From an uncultured Persicitalea sp. (GTDB lineage: Bacteria > Bacteroidota > Bacteroidia > Cytophagales > Spirosomataceae), in the NCBI GenBank assembly GCA_950075905.1, contig CATMVR010000260.1, positions 1-6,999 on the forward strand: a stretch of DNA of 6,999 bases, written 5' to 3'. Below, piece by piece: positions 1 through 6,203 of this stretch. Position 1 is the stretch's first letter. Each line of letters opens with the position of its first letter. A program made the translations under genes and the position numbers. The notes beneath the pieces are model-generated. The model was not told where the DNA came from. It made no database searches and saw only the letters and a program-made list of their open reading frames with translations.

Positions 1-100
1 CGATTTACAGGTTGAGAGCCGCTATTTCCCTCGCCCTTTGGGTTTACTTCGCACAAAGTTCGGGATGACTCATGTTTGTGACTTTTCTTTTATCAAAAAA
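1..100. other. Non-coding tail downstream of the S41 protease gene, possible repeat remnant
   Basis: No credible gene lies here. Read on the minus strand just after the protease stop codon, it begins with a T-run, then contains GTCATCCCGAACTTTGTGCG followed by a GAAGT...AAAGGGCGAGGGA stretch. That wording resembles the short interspersed 'GTCATCCCGAAC...GAGGGA' elements common between genes in many bacteria, and it can form only a weak hairpin (ACTTT/GAAGT around GTGC). With one copy visible, repeat status cannot be shown. I see no strong intrinsic terminator for the protease gene. Confidence 0.25.
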
Positions 101-1801
101 CTACTTCTCCTTCACCAGATTCAGGCTACTGAAATCCCCTCTTTCCAGGTCCGTAGCCTTGTCAAACTGCCGCAGGGCCTCCTGGTACATTTTATCGATG
201 GGATTGAGTACCTGGTACATCTCGTTGCTGAGACCATCCTTGCGCTGCCGGCCCCACTGGTAGCGGCCAATCAGGCCTTTGAGTTGGGCGGCAATGTAGG
301 GTCGTGATCGGTTCAGGCCGCGCTCGTTGTACTGGATACCGGCTGCCGTAGCATCCCGCACCAGCTCCTTCATCATGGCATCGGATACCGTAAAATCAGC
401 CAGAAACTGATCAAAAGTCAGCTTTTCCAGGGTTTTCTGGTGCTCCTTGCCGTAGCGCAGGGCGTACTCCCGGATGATATTCTTGGCGTACAGCTCAAAA
501 AGGTACTTGCTGTTCATGCTCGTATCGCGCGGCACAAACACGTCAGGCATAATGCCCCCGCCGCCGTACACCGTGCGGCCGCCATCGGTTTTGAAGCGCA
601 GGTTGGGGTCAAACTTGATGCTGTCGGCGATAAAGTACTCGCCGCTATTGTAGCGATTGGTCAGGTCTTCGTTGTAGGTTTCGCCCTTACCCAACTCGTA
701 GGGCTTCTGAATGCTTCGTCCGCTGGGAGTATAGTAACGCGAGATGGTCAGGCGCAGTTCCGAGCCGTCAGACAGCTTGATGGGCATCTGCACCAGGCCC
801 TTGCCGTAGGTACGGCGGCCTATGATCAGGGCACGGTCGTGATCCTGCAGGGCACCAGCCATAATCTCAGAGGCCGAGGCACTGCCTTCGTCTACGAGTA
901 CAATTACCGGCCCCTCCTCAAACATGCCGTCAAAGCGGGCGTGGGTCTTGCGGTCAAAGCGGTTGTCTTTGCCGTCGGTATACACCAGCAGCTTATTGCC
1001 GCCGATCAGCTCATCAGCCATGCTGGTGGCGCGCTCCATGTAGCCGCCGGGATTGCCGCGCAGGTCCAGAATCAGTTTCTTTAATCCGGATGCCTTCAGG
1101 GACGACAGGGCGGTTTTGAATTCCTCGTAGGTAGACTCCGCAAAGCGGCTCACCTTGATGTACCCTACCTCTTCGTCTACCATATAGGCGGCATCCACCG
1201 AGTACTGCGGAATACGGTCGCGCACCACGGTAAAGTCCATGCCGCCCTTCACACCGGTGCGGCCAATGTGCAGTTTCACTTCGGTACCCCGCTTACCCCG
1301 CAGAGATTTGAACACCTGGGCGTTGGTTACGCCCGGCCCGGAGAGCTGCTCGCCGTTGACTTTCAGGAGCCGGTCGCCGCTTTGGATGCCCACCGTTTCG
1401 GAAGGCCCACCGTTCAGGGGCGTCACCACGTACACGGTGTCGTTGTAGATATTGAATTCCACACCAATGCCGTCAAAGCCCGAGTCGAGCTGCGAGCGGG
1501 CGGCGGTGGCCTCTTCGGCGTTGAAGTAGGCCGTATGGGGGTCGAGTTTTTCCAGCATTTTGTGGATGGAGAAATCCACCAATTCATCGGTATTCACCGA
1601 GTCTACGTAGTTGCTTTCTACCAGCATGAGCACCTCCCGAAACTTGGCGTAGCCTTTGGCTACGTCGGTCAGTTTTTTGCCGCCGCTAAAAAAGGTAGCT
1701 CCCAGCAACATGCCGGCGGCGAGCGTCAGACTCAGAATGATAGGAAGGCGGACAATGCCGCGGGTGTTTTGTATTGGTTTTTCAGGGTTCGGTTGATTCA
1801 T
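101..1801 (-). CDS. ctpA: Carboxy-terminal processing protease, peptidase family S41 (CtpA/Prc type)
   Basis: This is a serine protease of the tail-specific group, which trims or degrades envelope proteins from their C-terminus; it should act in the periplasm, anchored to the inner membrane. Of 566 residues, 1-17 are cytoplasmic, about 18-39 form a single membrane segment or uncleaved signal anchor, about 100-185 are a PDZ domain (GIGVEF, then PSETVGIQSGDRLLKVNG), and about 200-425 are the S41 catalytic core. The expected Ser-Lys dyad is present: Ser309 within GSASASE and Lys334 within TYGKGLVQ, 25 residues apart as in E. coli Prc, with Gln338 in the matching third position. LDLRGNPGG (246-254) is the usual strand before the active site. 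Residues about 425-566 form a helical C-terminal region of the kind seen in Bacteroidota members. The ATG is followed directly by a sensible anchor, which supports this start. It lies 119 bp after the acetoacetyl-CoA synthetase gene on the same strand, so co-transcription is possible but not shown. Substrates are unknown. Confidence 0.95.
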   Translation of the reverse strand: MNQPNPEKPIQNTRGIVRLPIILSLTLAAGMLLGATFFSGGKKLTDVAKGYAKFREVLMLVESNYVDSVNTDELVDFSIHKMLEKLDPHTAYFNAEEATAARSQLDSGFDGIGVEFNIYNDTVYVVTPLNGGPSETVGIQSGDRLLKVNGEQLSGPGVTNAQVFKSLRGKRGTEVKLHIGRTGVKGGMDFTVVRDRIPQYSVDAAYMVDEEVGYIKVSRFAESTYEEFKTALSSLKASGLKKLILDLRGNPGGYMERATSMADELIGGNKLLVYTDGKDNRFDRKTHARFDGMFEEGPVIVLVDEGSASASEIMAGALQDHDRALIIGRRTYGKGLVQMPIKLSDGSELRLTISRYYTPSGRSIQKPYELGKGETYNEDLTNRYNSGEYFIADSIKFDPNLRFKTDGGRTVYGGGGIMPDVFVPRDTSMNSKYLFELYAKNIIREYALRYGKEHQKTLEKLTFDQFLADFTVSDAMMKELVRDATAAGIQYNERGLNRSRPYIAAQLKGLIGRYQWGRQRKDGLSNEMYQVLNPIDKMYQEALRQFDKATDLERGDFSSLNLVKEK

Positions 1802-1913
1802 GGCAAATTATATATGGGTACAGGTAATCAGGAATATCTTGCAAAAAGCATACCTATTAAATAACGCCTTTGTGAACAAAATCGTTGCTTCACTGGGGAC
1901 GATTATCTGGGTA

Positions 1914-1937
1914 AAAAAACCTACACACTGGTTTTTT
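1914..1937 (-). terminator. Weak hairpin with T-run spanning the aacS stop codon
   Basis: On the minus strand AAAAAACC (1937-1930) pairs with GGTTTTTT (1921-1914) around an 8-nt loop, and the 3' arm itself supplies the T-run. The TAG stop codon of acetoacetyl-CoA synthetase lies across the loop and 3' arm. Only two G-C pairs hold the stem, so it would at best stop some transcripts before the protease gene. It could equally be a chance pairing of homopolymer runs. Confidence 0.3.
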
Positions 1938-3897
1938 CGGCCCTCATTCGCACAAAAAAGTCCAGCGAATCGGGATTGCGCATGGTATCGCGGCTGGCCG
2001 CCCGGGACGGCTCCTGCCCCATCAGTATTTTTTTGACCGGCATCTCCATCTTTTTCCCGCTGATGGTGTAGGGTACCTCGGGAATCTCCTCGATGCGGTC
2101 GGGCACGTGGCGGGGGCTGAACTGCGAGCGCAGGGCTCCGTTGATGCGTTGGCGCAGGTCGTCGTCGAGGGTACCTGGTTCTTTCATGACCACAAAGAGG
2201 GGCATGCTGCCACTGCCGTCTTCCTGCTCGATGTATACCACCAGACTGTCTCTCACCTCGGCAATACTCTCCACAGCGCTGTACACTTCGGCGGTACCGA
2301 TGCGTACGCCGCCCCGGTTGAGAGTGGCATCTGAGCGCCCGAAGATAATCACTGAGCCGCGCGGGGTAATCTTGATCCAGTCGCCGTGCCGCCACACGCC
2401 GGGGTAGGTTTCGAAGTAGCTGCTGTGGTAGCGCTCGTTGCCGGCATCGTTCCAGAAGTAGATGGGCATGGAGGGCATGGGCTGCTCAATGACCATCTCC
2501 CCCAGCTGATTGACCACGGGCTGCCCGTCGTCGTCGTAGGCTTCAAGCTTGCAGCCCAGCATCCGGCACTGAATCTCGCCCGCGTACACCGGCAGCAGCG
2601 GATTGCCGCCCACGAAGGCGCTGCACACGTCCGTACCGCCACTGAGGGAGATTAGCCACACGTCTTTCCGAACATTCTGATAAATCCACTCGTAGGCTTC
2701 TGGGGTCAGGGGCGAGCCGGTAGAGCCAATCGTGATGAGGTGTTTGAGCCGCTCGGAAGGTACGCTGAGGTTGGCCTTACGGCAGGCAATGAAGTAGGCC
2801 GCGCCCCCGCCAAAGTGATTGATCCGGGCTTTTTCGGCCAGGGTCCACAGCACCGGCATGGCCGGGTAGGCCGGAGCGCCGTCGTACAGCACCAGGGTAG
2901 CTCCCACCAGCAGCGAGGCCAGGGAGTAGTTCCACATCATCCAGCCGGTGGTAGAGTACCAGAAGTACCGGTCGCCGGGCTTGACGTTTTGATGAAAGGC
3001 CAGGGCTTTGAGGTGCTCCAGCAGGCAGCCCCCCGCACTATGCGTAATGGCCTTGGGCTTACCGGTAGTACCCGACGAGTATAGCACCCAGATAGGATGG
3101 GCAAAGGGCATCGGCTCGAAGTCGAGCCCGTGGGTGGGACTATGCAGAATATCCTCCCAGGACACGGTTCCTTCCAGCTGAGTCGCTTCATCGAGGTAAG
3201 GTACCAGCACGGGGAGTGTTACGGTAGGTAGCTCGGCCAGCAGTTCCCGGAACGCCGGCATCTTGTCAAATTCCCGACCATTGTACTGGTAGCCGTCGGC
3301 CATGATGAGTACCCGGGGTTCGATCTGGGAGAACCGATCCAGGATACTGGCCTGACCGAAATCGGGCGAGCAGCTCGACCATACCGCCCCCACAGCATTG
3401 GTAGCCAGAAAAGCCACTACCGCCTGCGGAATGTTGGGCAGCACGGCGGCCACGCGGTCGCCGGGCTGTATGCCCCGCTTGCGGAGCCAGGTGGCCACGG
3501 CCGCTACCTGTTGTTCGAGCGTAGCCCAGGATACCTCCATGAGCGCGTGCCGCTCCGACTGAAAGACGAGCGCGGGGCGGTCGCGGGTTTTGTGGCGGAA
3601 AATGTGCTCGGCGTAGTTGAGCGTGGCGCGGGTAAACCACTCCGTATGGATCATATCGCCGGTGGTCTGGCGAAGTACTTCAAAGTAGGTATCGTGGGAT
3701 TTGATCTGAAAGTAATGCCAGAGCGTTTCCCAGAAATCTTCGGTATCGGTCACCGACCACTCCCACAGATCGTGATAGTCGCGGAAGAAAAGGCCTTTTT
3801 TGACAAAGAGCCAATCCATGTATTTTTTCAGGTTCGACTGCTCCATGAAAGGCCTTCCGGGTTTCCATAGAGGGGTGGTGGGTATAGGCAATGACAT
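1921..3897 (-). CDS. aacS: Acetoacetyl-CoA synthetase (acetoacetate--CoA ligase)
   Basis: This cytosolic ligase of the adenylate-forming superfamily activates acetoacetate with ATP and CoA to acetoacetyl-CoA, AMP and pyrophosphate, feeding ketone-body use, short-chain fatty acid breakdown or polyhydroxybutyrate turnover. The 658-residue length fits the family. The N-terminal start TTPLWKP...SNLKKYMDWL is typical of acetoacetyl-CoA rather than acetyl-CoA synthetases, and the acetyl-CoA synthetase-type N-terminal domain covers about 35-95. Visible adenylation motifs are YSSGTTGKPKA (273-283, phosphate loop), HFGGGAAYF (361-369), TIGSTGSPL (389-397), SGGTD (419-423), the HGDW aspartate at 506, GRSDATLNRGGVRIGT (520-535) and YTISGKKMEMPVKK near the end, where Lys615 is the expected catalytic lysine of the mobile C-terminal domain. 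All key positions look intact. The gene diverges from the pseudouridine synthase gene, and no other acetoacetate or beta-oxidation gene is in view, so its pathway role here is not defined. Acetyl- or propionyl-CoA synthetase is the main alternative and fits less well. Confidence 0.93.
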   Translation of the reverse strand: MSLPIPTTPLWKPGRPFMEQSNLKKYMDWLFVKKGLFFRDYHDLWEWSVTDTEDFWETLWHYFQIKSHDTYFEVLRQTTGDMIHTEWFTRATLNYAEHIFRHKTRDRPALVFQSERHALMEVSWATLEQQVAAVATWLRKRGIQPGDRVAAVLPNIPQAVVAFLATNAVGAVWSSCSPDFGQASILDRFSQIEPRVLIMADGYQYNGREFDKMPAFRELLAELPTVTLPVLVPYLDEATQLEGTVSWEDILHSPTHGLDFEPMPFAHPIWVLYSSGTTGKPKAITHSAGGCLLEHLKALAFHQNVKPGDRYFWYSTTGWMMWNYSLASLLVGATLVLYDGAPAYPAMPVLWTLAEKARINHFGGGAAYFIACRKANLSVPSERLKHLITIGSTGSPLTPEAYEWIYQNVRKDVWLISLSGGTDVCSAFVGGNPLLPVYAGEIQCRMLGCKLEAYDDDGQPVVNQLGEMVIEQPMPSMPIYFWNDAGNERYHSSYFETYPGVWRHGDWIKITPRGSVIIFGRSDATLNRGGVRIGTAEVYSAVESIAEVRDSLVVYIEQEDGSGSMPLFVVMKEPGTLDDDLRQRINGALRSQFSPRHVPDRIEEIPEVPYTISGKKMEMPVKKILMGQEPSRAASRDTMRNPDSLDFFVRMRAEKTSV

Positions 3898-4066
3898 TGG
3901 TTTAGGGGAGTTTTAGGTTTGGGGTCAGGAATCAGGCCGTTAGGCAAGCGGTTTGTTGTACAGCTTGCCATAAAAAGCAGTGGCCTTAATTCCAGTATCT
4001 ACTAACGACTTTTTGCCGGTTTTAGGATAAAAATCGGCAGAAAATAATTCATCCGGAAAATTCCCG

Positions 4067-4074
4067 TACCTTTG
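4067..4074 (+). promoter_or_regulatory. Bacteroidota-type -7 promoter motif TACCTTTG
   Basis: TACCTTTG matches exactly the TAnnTTTG -7 consensus used by the primary sigma factor of Bacteroidota. Transcription would begin near 4080, leaving a leader of roughly 150 nt before the ATG at 4230. No clean TTG -33 element sits 19-21 bases upstream, where the sequence is AT-rich. The strand, motif and position upstream of an otherwise promoterless gene support it; the start site itself is inferred. Confidence 0.55.
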
Positions 4075-4175
4075 CCGTCCCATTTGTGTGAATGAGATAA
4101 TTTTCTGACAGCCAGCGACGTTACTCTACCATTTATTGGCATCATTCTTATTCTATATTGTTTATCAAAAGTATA

Positions 4176-4195
4176 CTTCCCGAATCTTCGGCAAG
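4176..4195 (+). promoter_or_regulatory. Leader hairpin upstream of the pseudouridine synthase start
   Basis: CTT-C-CCGA (4176-4183) pairs with TCGG-C-AAG (4188-4195) around the tetraloop ATCT, with a single C/C mismatch. It lies 34 bases before the ATG, inside the predicted leader transcript. A structure here could affect ribosome access, but only seven pairs form and no family of regulatory RNAs is recognised. Confidence 0.25.
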
Positions 4196-4229
4196 AGGAA
4201 CCAACTTCCAGTAGCGATACTGCATTCCT

Positions 4230-5756
4230 ATGAAAAAGCGAAACGAATCTTCCAAAGACGCGAAATTTTCGCGCTCTTCTTCTCCTGACCGGGAAAGAAG
4301 AAACAGCTCTGGTGCACCGTCTGACCGCCCCTCGCGCGGCGAAAAACCCCGTTCACGCTTTGGCGACGCGGGTGCCAGCGGCCCTTTCAAACCCAAAAAG
4401 AAAATTACCGAGAAGCTGTTCAATAAGCCTACCCTAAAAAAATCAAACTTCAAAAAACTGGCGTTTGATAGCTCCACCGGGCGCAATCCGTTCGCTGAGA
4501 AGGGAAGCCCCATCCGCCAGGACCAGCCCGAACGTACCGAACGTCGTCCACGCATGGAGGAGAATCGTACTTTTGATAAGCGCCGCGACGCCCGACGTAG
4601 CGACGACGCCCGACCACGTCCCCAGGGAGAGTTCCGGCCCCGCCGTGAGGATAGCGATAGCCGACCTCCCCGTCGTGACGAAGGCCGTAGCTTTGATAAA
4701 CATAGTGACAGCCGGCGTCCCCAGGGAGAGTTCAGGCCCCGCCGTGAAGATAATGACAGCCGCCCTCCCCGCCGCGACGAAGGCCGTAGCTTTGATAAAC
4801 GTAGTGATTCTCGACGTGGAGACGCCCGGCGTGGAGACGCCCGGCCGCAGGGTGAGTTCCGGTCCCGCCGTGAGGATGGCGACAGCCGTCCGCCCCGCCG
4901 CTCGGATAGCGACGAGCGCGCGCCCCGCAGCCGCGAGACCGGTAACGACGCCGAAAACCGCCGGGTAGGCAAATTCACTAAGCCCCCCCGCTACGATTTC
5001 AGCGACTACGAGAGCAAGAAGGTACGGGTAAAAAAACAAACCGACGACGACATTCTGCGCCTCAACCGCTACATTTCCAATGCGGGCATCTGCTCGCGCC
5101 GTGAAGCTGATGAGCTCATTGAGAGCGGACAGATTACGGTCAATGGCAAGGTAGTAACCGAGATGGGCTACAAAGTAAAGCGCTCAGATACCATCAAGTA
5201 CGGCAAGAAAGTACTTAACCCCGAGCGGATGGTATATCTGCTAATCAACAAACCGAAGGATTATATCACTACTACCGACGATCCCGAGGAACGCAAGACG
5301 GTTATGGATCTGGTGGAGGGTGCCTGCGAAGAGCGCATTTACCCCGTAGGTCGCCTCGACCGCAACACCACGGGCCTGCTCCTGCTGACCAACGACGGCG
5401 AACTGGCCGAGAAGCTTACGCACCCCTCAGGCAATATCCGTAAAGTGTACCAGGCAGAACTCGATAAACCCATCACCACCGAGGATTTTGAAGCCATGAA
5501 GGCCGGTTTTGAACTCGAAGACGGCTTTATCAAACCCGATGACATTGGTATTGTAACGCCCGACGCGATGGTTGTAGGCCTGGAAATCCATAGTGGCAAG
5601 AACCGGATCGTGCGCCGGATGTTCGAGAACTTTGGTTACGAGGTCAAAAAGTTGGACAGGACGGTATTTGCCGGACTAAACAAAAAAGACCTGCCCCGCG
5701 GCAAATGGCGTTTTCTGAGCGAGAAAGAGGTTGTTAAGCTGAAATTCCTGCTTTAA
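4230..5756 (+). CDS. rluB: 23S rRNA pseudouridine synthase, RluB/RsuA family, with long disordered N-terminal extension
   Basis: The enzyme isomerises a specific uridine in rRNA to pseudouridine during ribosome assembly. The conserved part is the C-terminal 235 or so residues of 508: an S4 RNA-binding domain at about 275-322 (LRLNRYISNAGICSRREADE) and the synthase core at about 335-500. The catalytic aspartate is Asp377 in GRLDRNTTGLLLLTND (374-389). The closing motif KNRIVRRMFENFGYEV (457-472) is typical of the RsuA/RluB/RluE/RluF group; RluB is the best guess because of the S4 domain, but the target uridine cannot be read from sequence. Residues 1-270 are a low-complexity extension rich in Arg, Asp, Ser, Pro and Lys, probably disordered and RNA-binding, with repeats described separately. 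An in-frame TAG at 4212 sets an upstream limit, and the extension stays in frame without stops up to the core, so the ATG at 4230 is the likely start. Such extensions occur in other Bacteroidota homologues. Confidence 0.92.
   Translation: MKKRNESSKDAKFSRSSSPDRERRNSSGAPSDRPSRGEKPRSRFGDAGASGPFKPKKKITEKLFNKPTLKKSNFKKLAFDSSTGRNPFAEKGSPIRQDQPERTERRPRMEENRTFDKRRDARRSDDARPRPQGEFRPRREDSDSRPPRRDEGRSFDKHSDSRRPQGEFRPRREDNDSRPPRRDEGRSFDKRSDSRRGDARRGDARPQGEFRSRREDGDSRPPRRSDSDERAPRSRETGNDAENRRVGKFTKPPRYDFSDYESKKVRVKKQTDDDILRLNRYISNAGICSRREADELIESGQITVNGKVVTEMGYKVKRSDTIKYGKKVLNPERMVYLLINKPKDYITTTDDPEERKTVMDLVEGACEERIYPVGRLDRNTTGLLLLTNDGELAEKLTHPSGNIRKVYQAELDKPITTEDFEAMKAGFELEDGFIKPDDIGIVTPDAMVVGLEIHSGKNRIVRRMFENFGYEVKKLDRTVFAGLNKKDLPRGKWRFLSEKEVVKLKFLL
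4617..4904 (+). repeat. In-frame 99-bp tandem repeat plus partial third copy within the pseudouridine synthase gene
   Basis: The peptide PQGEFRPRRED.DSRPPRRD followed by EGRSFDK.SDSRR occurs at residues 131-163 and 164-196, and a shorter third copy starts at residue 206 (PQGEFRSRRED). At the DNA level the phrase CCCCAGGGAGAGTTC begins at 4620 and again at 4719, exactly 99 bases apart, and a diverged version starts near 4845. An earlier degenerate FDKRRDARR at about 115-123 suggests an older unit. The first two copies are close at DNA level, which points to recent duplication by slippage or unequal exchange. All units keep the reading frame. Confidence 0.85.
4815..4844 (+). repeat. Two exact 15-bp direct repeats (RRGDA peptide)
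   Basis: CGTGGAGACGCCCGG occurs twice back to back (4815-4829 and 4830-4844), coding the duplicated peptide RRGDA-RRGDA. It accounts for part of the extra spacing between the second and third copies of the larger repeat, 42 rather than 33 codons, and looks like a separate small slippage event. Confidence 0.85.
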
Positions 5757-6170
5757 CGAAGATCACCGCACAGTAAAATCAGGTTGCGGCATAGGAATTG
5801 CAGCAGGTGACAAAAACAGTATCACTCATACTCAGCCCAACATTCCTTACAGCAGGTAGAGAGGTATCTGGTGGAGATTTTTTTTGAACTTTTGTTCGGG
5901 AAAGGCTTCTGGGAGAGATAGAAGGGACGAAAGGACAGAGAATAATAGCCGAAAAGTTATGTTCCGGTTATAAAAGTCTGACGACTAGTTAGAATAATAA
6001 AATATTTTTTTTATATTTTTATTCAATTTTAAAAAAATGGTACGATATTTGTTAATGTTCGATTACAGAAGTTCAAACGTATAGTGCCGGAGTACGTGAG
6101 CAAGAGAGCAACTTCCCAATTGACAATAGACTAAAAATATTCAAGATAATAGTGTGTGTATAGTGTGGAC
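5757..6170. other. AT-rich convergent intergenic region without a recognised gene
   Basis: This stretch lies between the ends of two convergent genes. No clear terminator follows the pseudouridine synthase stop codon; a T-run near 5880 has no convincing stem before it. Bases 5990-6040 are almost wholly A/T, with runs of T and A. The longest thing resembling a start in the second half is a 15-codon frame at 6037-6084, too short and unsupported to call. The region could hold a promoter for a small RNA ending at the hairpin at 6171-6195, but no consensus promoter is visible. Confidence 0.5.
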
Positions 6171-6199
6171 AAGGCACGGAGCTTCTCCGTGCTTTGTTT
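6171..6199 (+). terminator. Strong 11-bp hairpin, intrinsic terminator between convergent transcripts
   Basis: AAGGCACGGAG (6171-6181) pairs with CTCCGTGCTTT (6185-6195) around the 3-nt loop CTT, followed on the plus strand by TGTTTG. One pair (6173/6193) is G-U on the plus strand and would be an A-C mismatch on the minus strand. The T-rich tail is also on the plus side, while the minus-strand tail is TTGTCC. The sequence therefore favours stopping plus-strand transcripts, though it sits only 9 bases past the end of the minus-strand polymerase gene and may serve both. Confidence 0.65.
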
Positions 6200-6203
6200 G
6201 GCT

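Larger units (their letters stand above)
3898..4229. promoter_or_regulatory. Divergent intergenic region between aacS and the pseudouridine synthase gene
   Basis: This 332-bp gap separates two divergent start codons and must hold promoters in both directions. For the plus strand there is a good Bacteroidota -7 motif at 4067-4074 and a hairpin in the leader at 4176-4195. For the minus strand I searched for TAnnTTTG upstream of the synthetase start and found no exact match, so that promoter is not placed. No open frame here looks like a gene. Confidence 0.6.

Noticed and set aside
440..1864. Plus-strand open frames at 440-1084 and 1268-1864
   Set aside because: Both lie wholly or mostly opposite the intact S41 protease gene, and their translations show no family features, only Ala/Val/His-rich shadow composition.
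1808..2395. Minus-strand 195-codon frame overlapping the end of acetoacetyl-CoA synthetase
   Set aside because: It is an out-of-frame reading of the conserved C-terminal domain of the synthetase, Arg/Pro/His-rich and without recognisable motifs.
4617..4904. Repeated units considered as a CRISPR array
   Set aside because: The repeats are in-frame coding units of 99 bp without distinct spacers, and no cas gene is nearby.
4148..4978. A 276-codon open frame on the minus strand opposite the Arg/Ser-rich extension
   Set aside because: It is built of Ser/Arg-rich mirror repeats produced by the GC-rich repeat coding on the plus strand, has no recognisable domain, and would overlap the promoter region of the real gene.
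6037..6084. 15-codon frame starting ATG GTA CGA in the AT-rich gap
   Set aside because: It is too short, has no promoter or ribosome-site support, and is followed by no plus-strand gene that it could control as a leader peptide.
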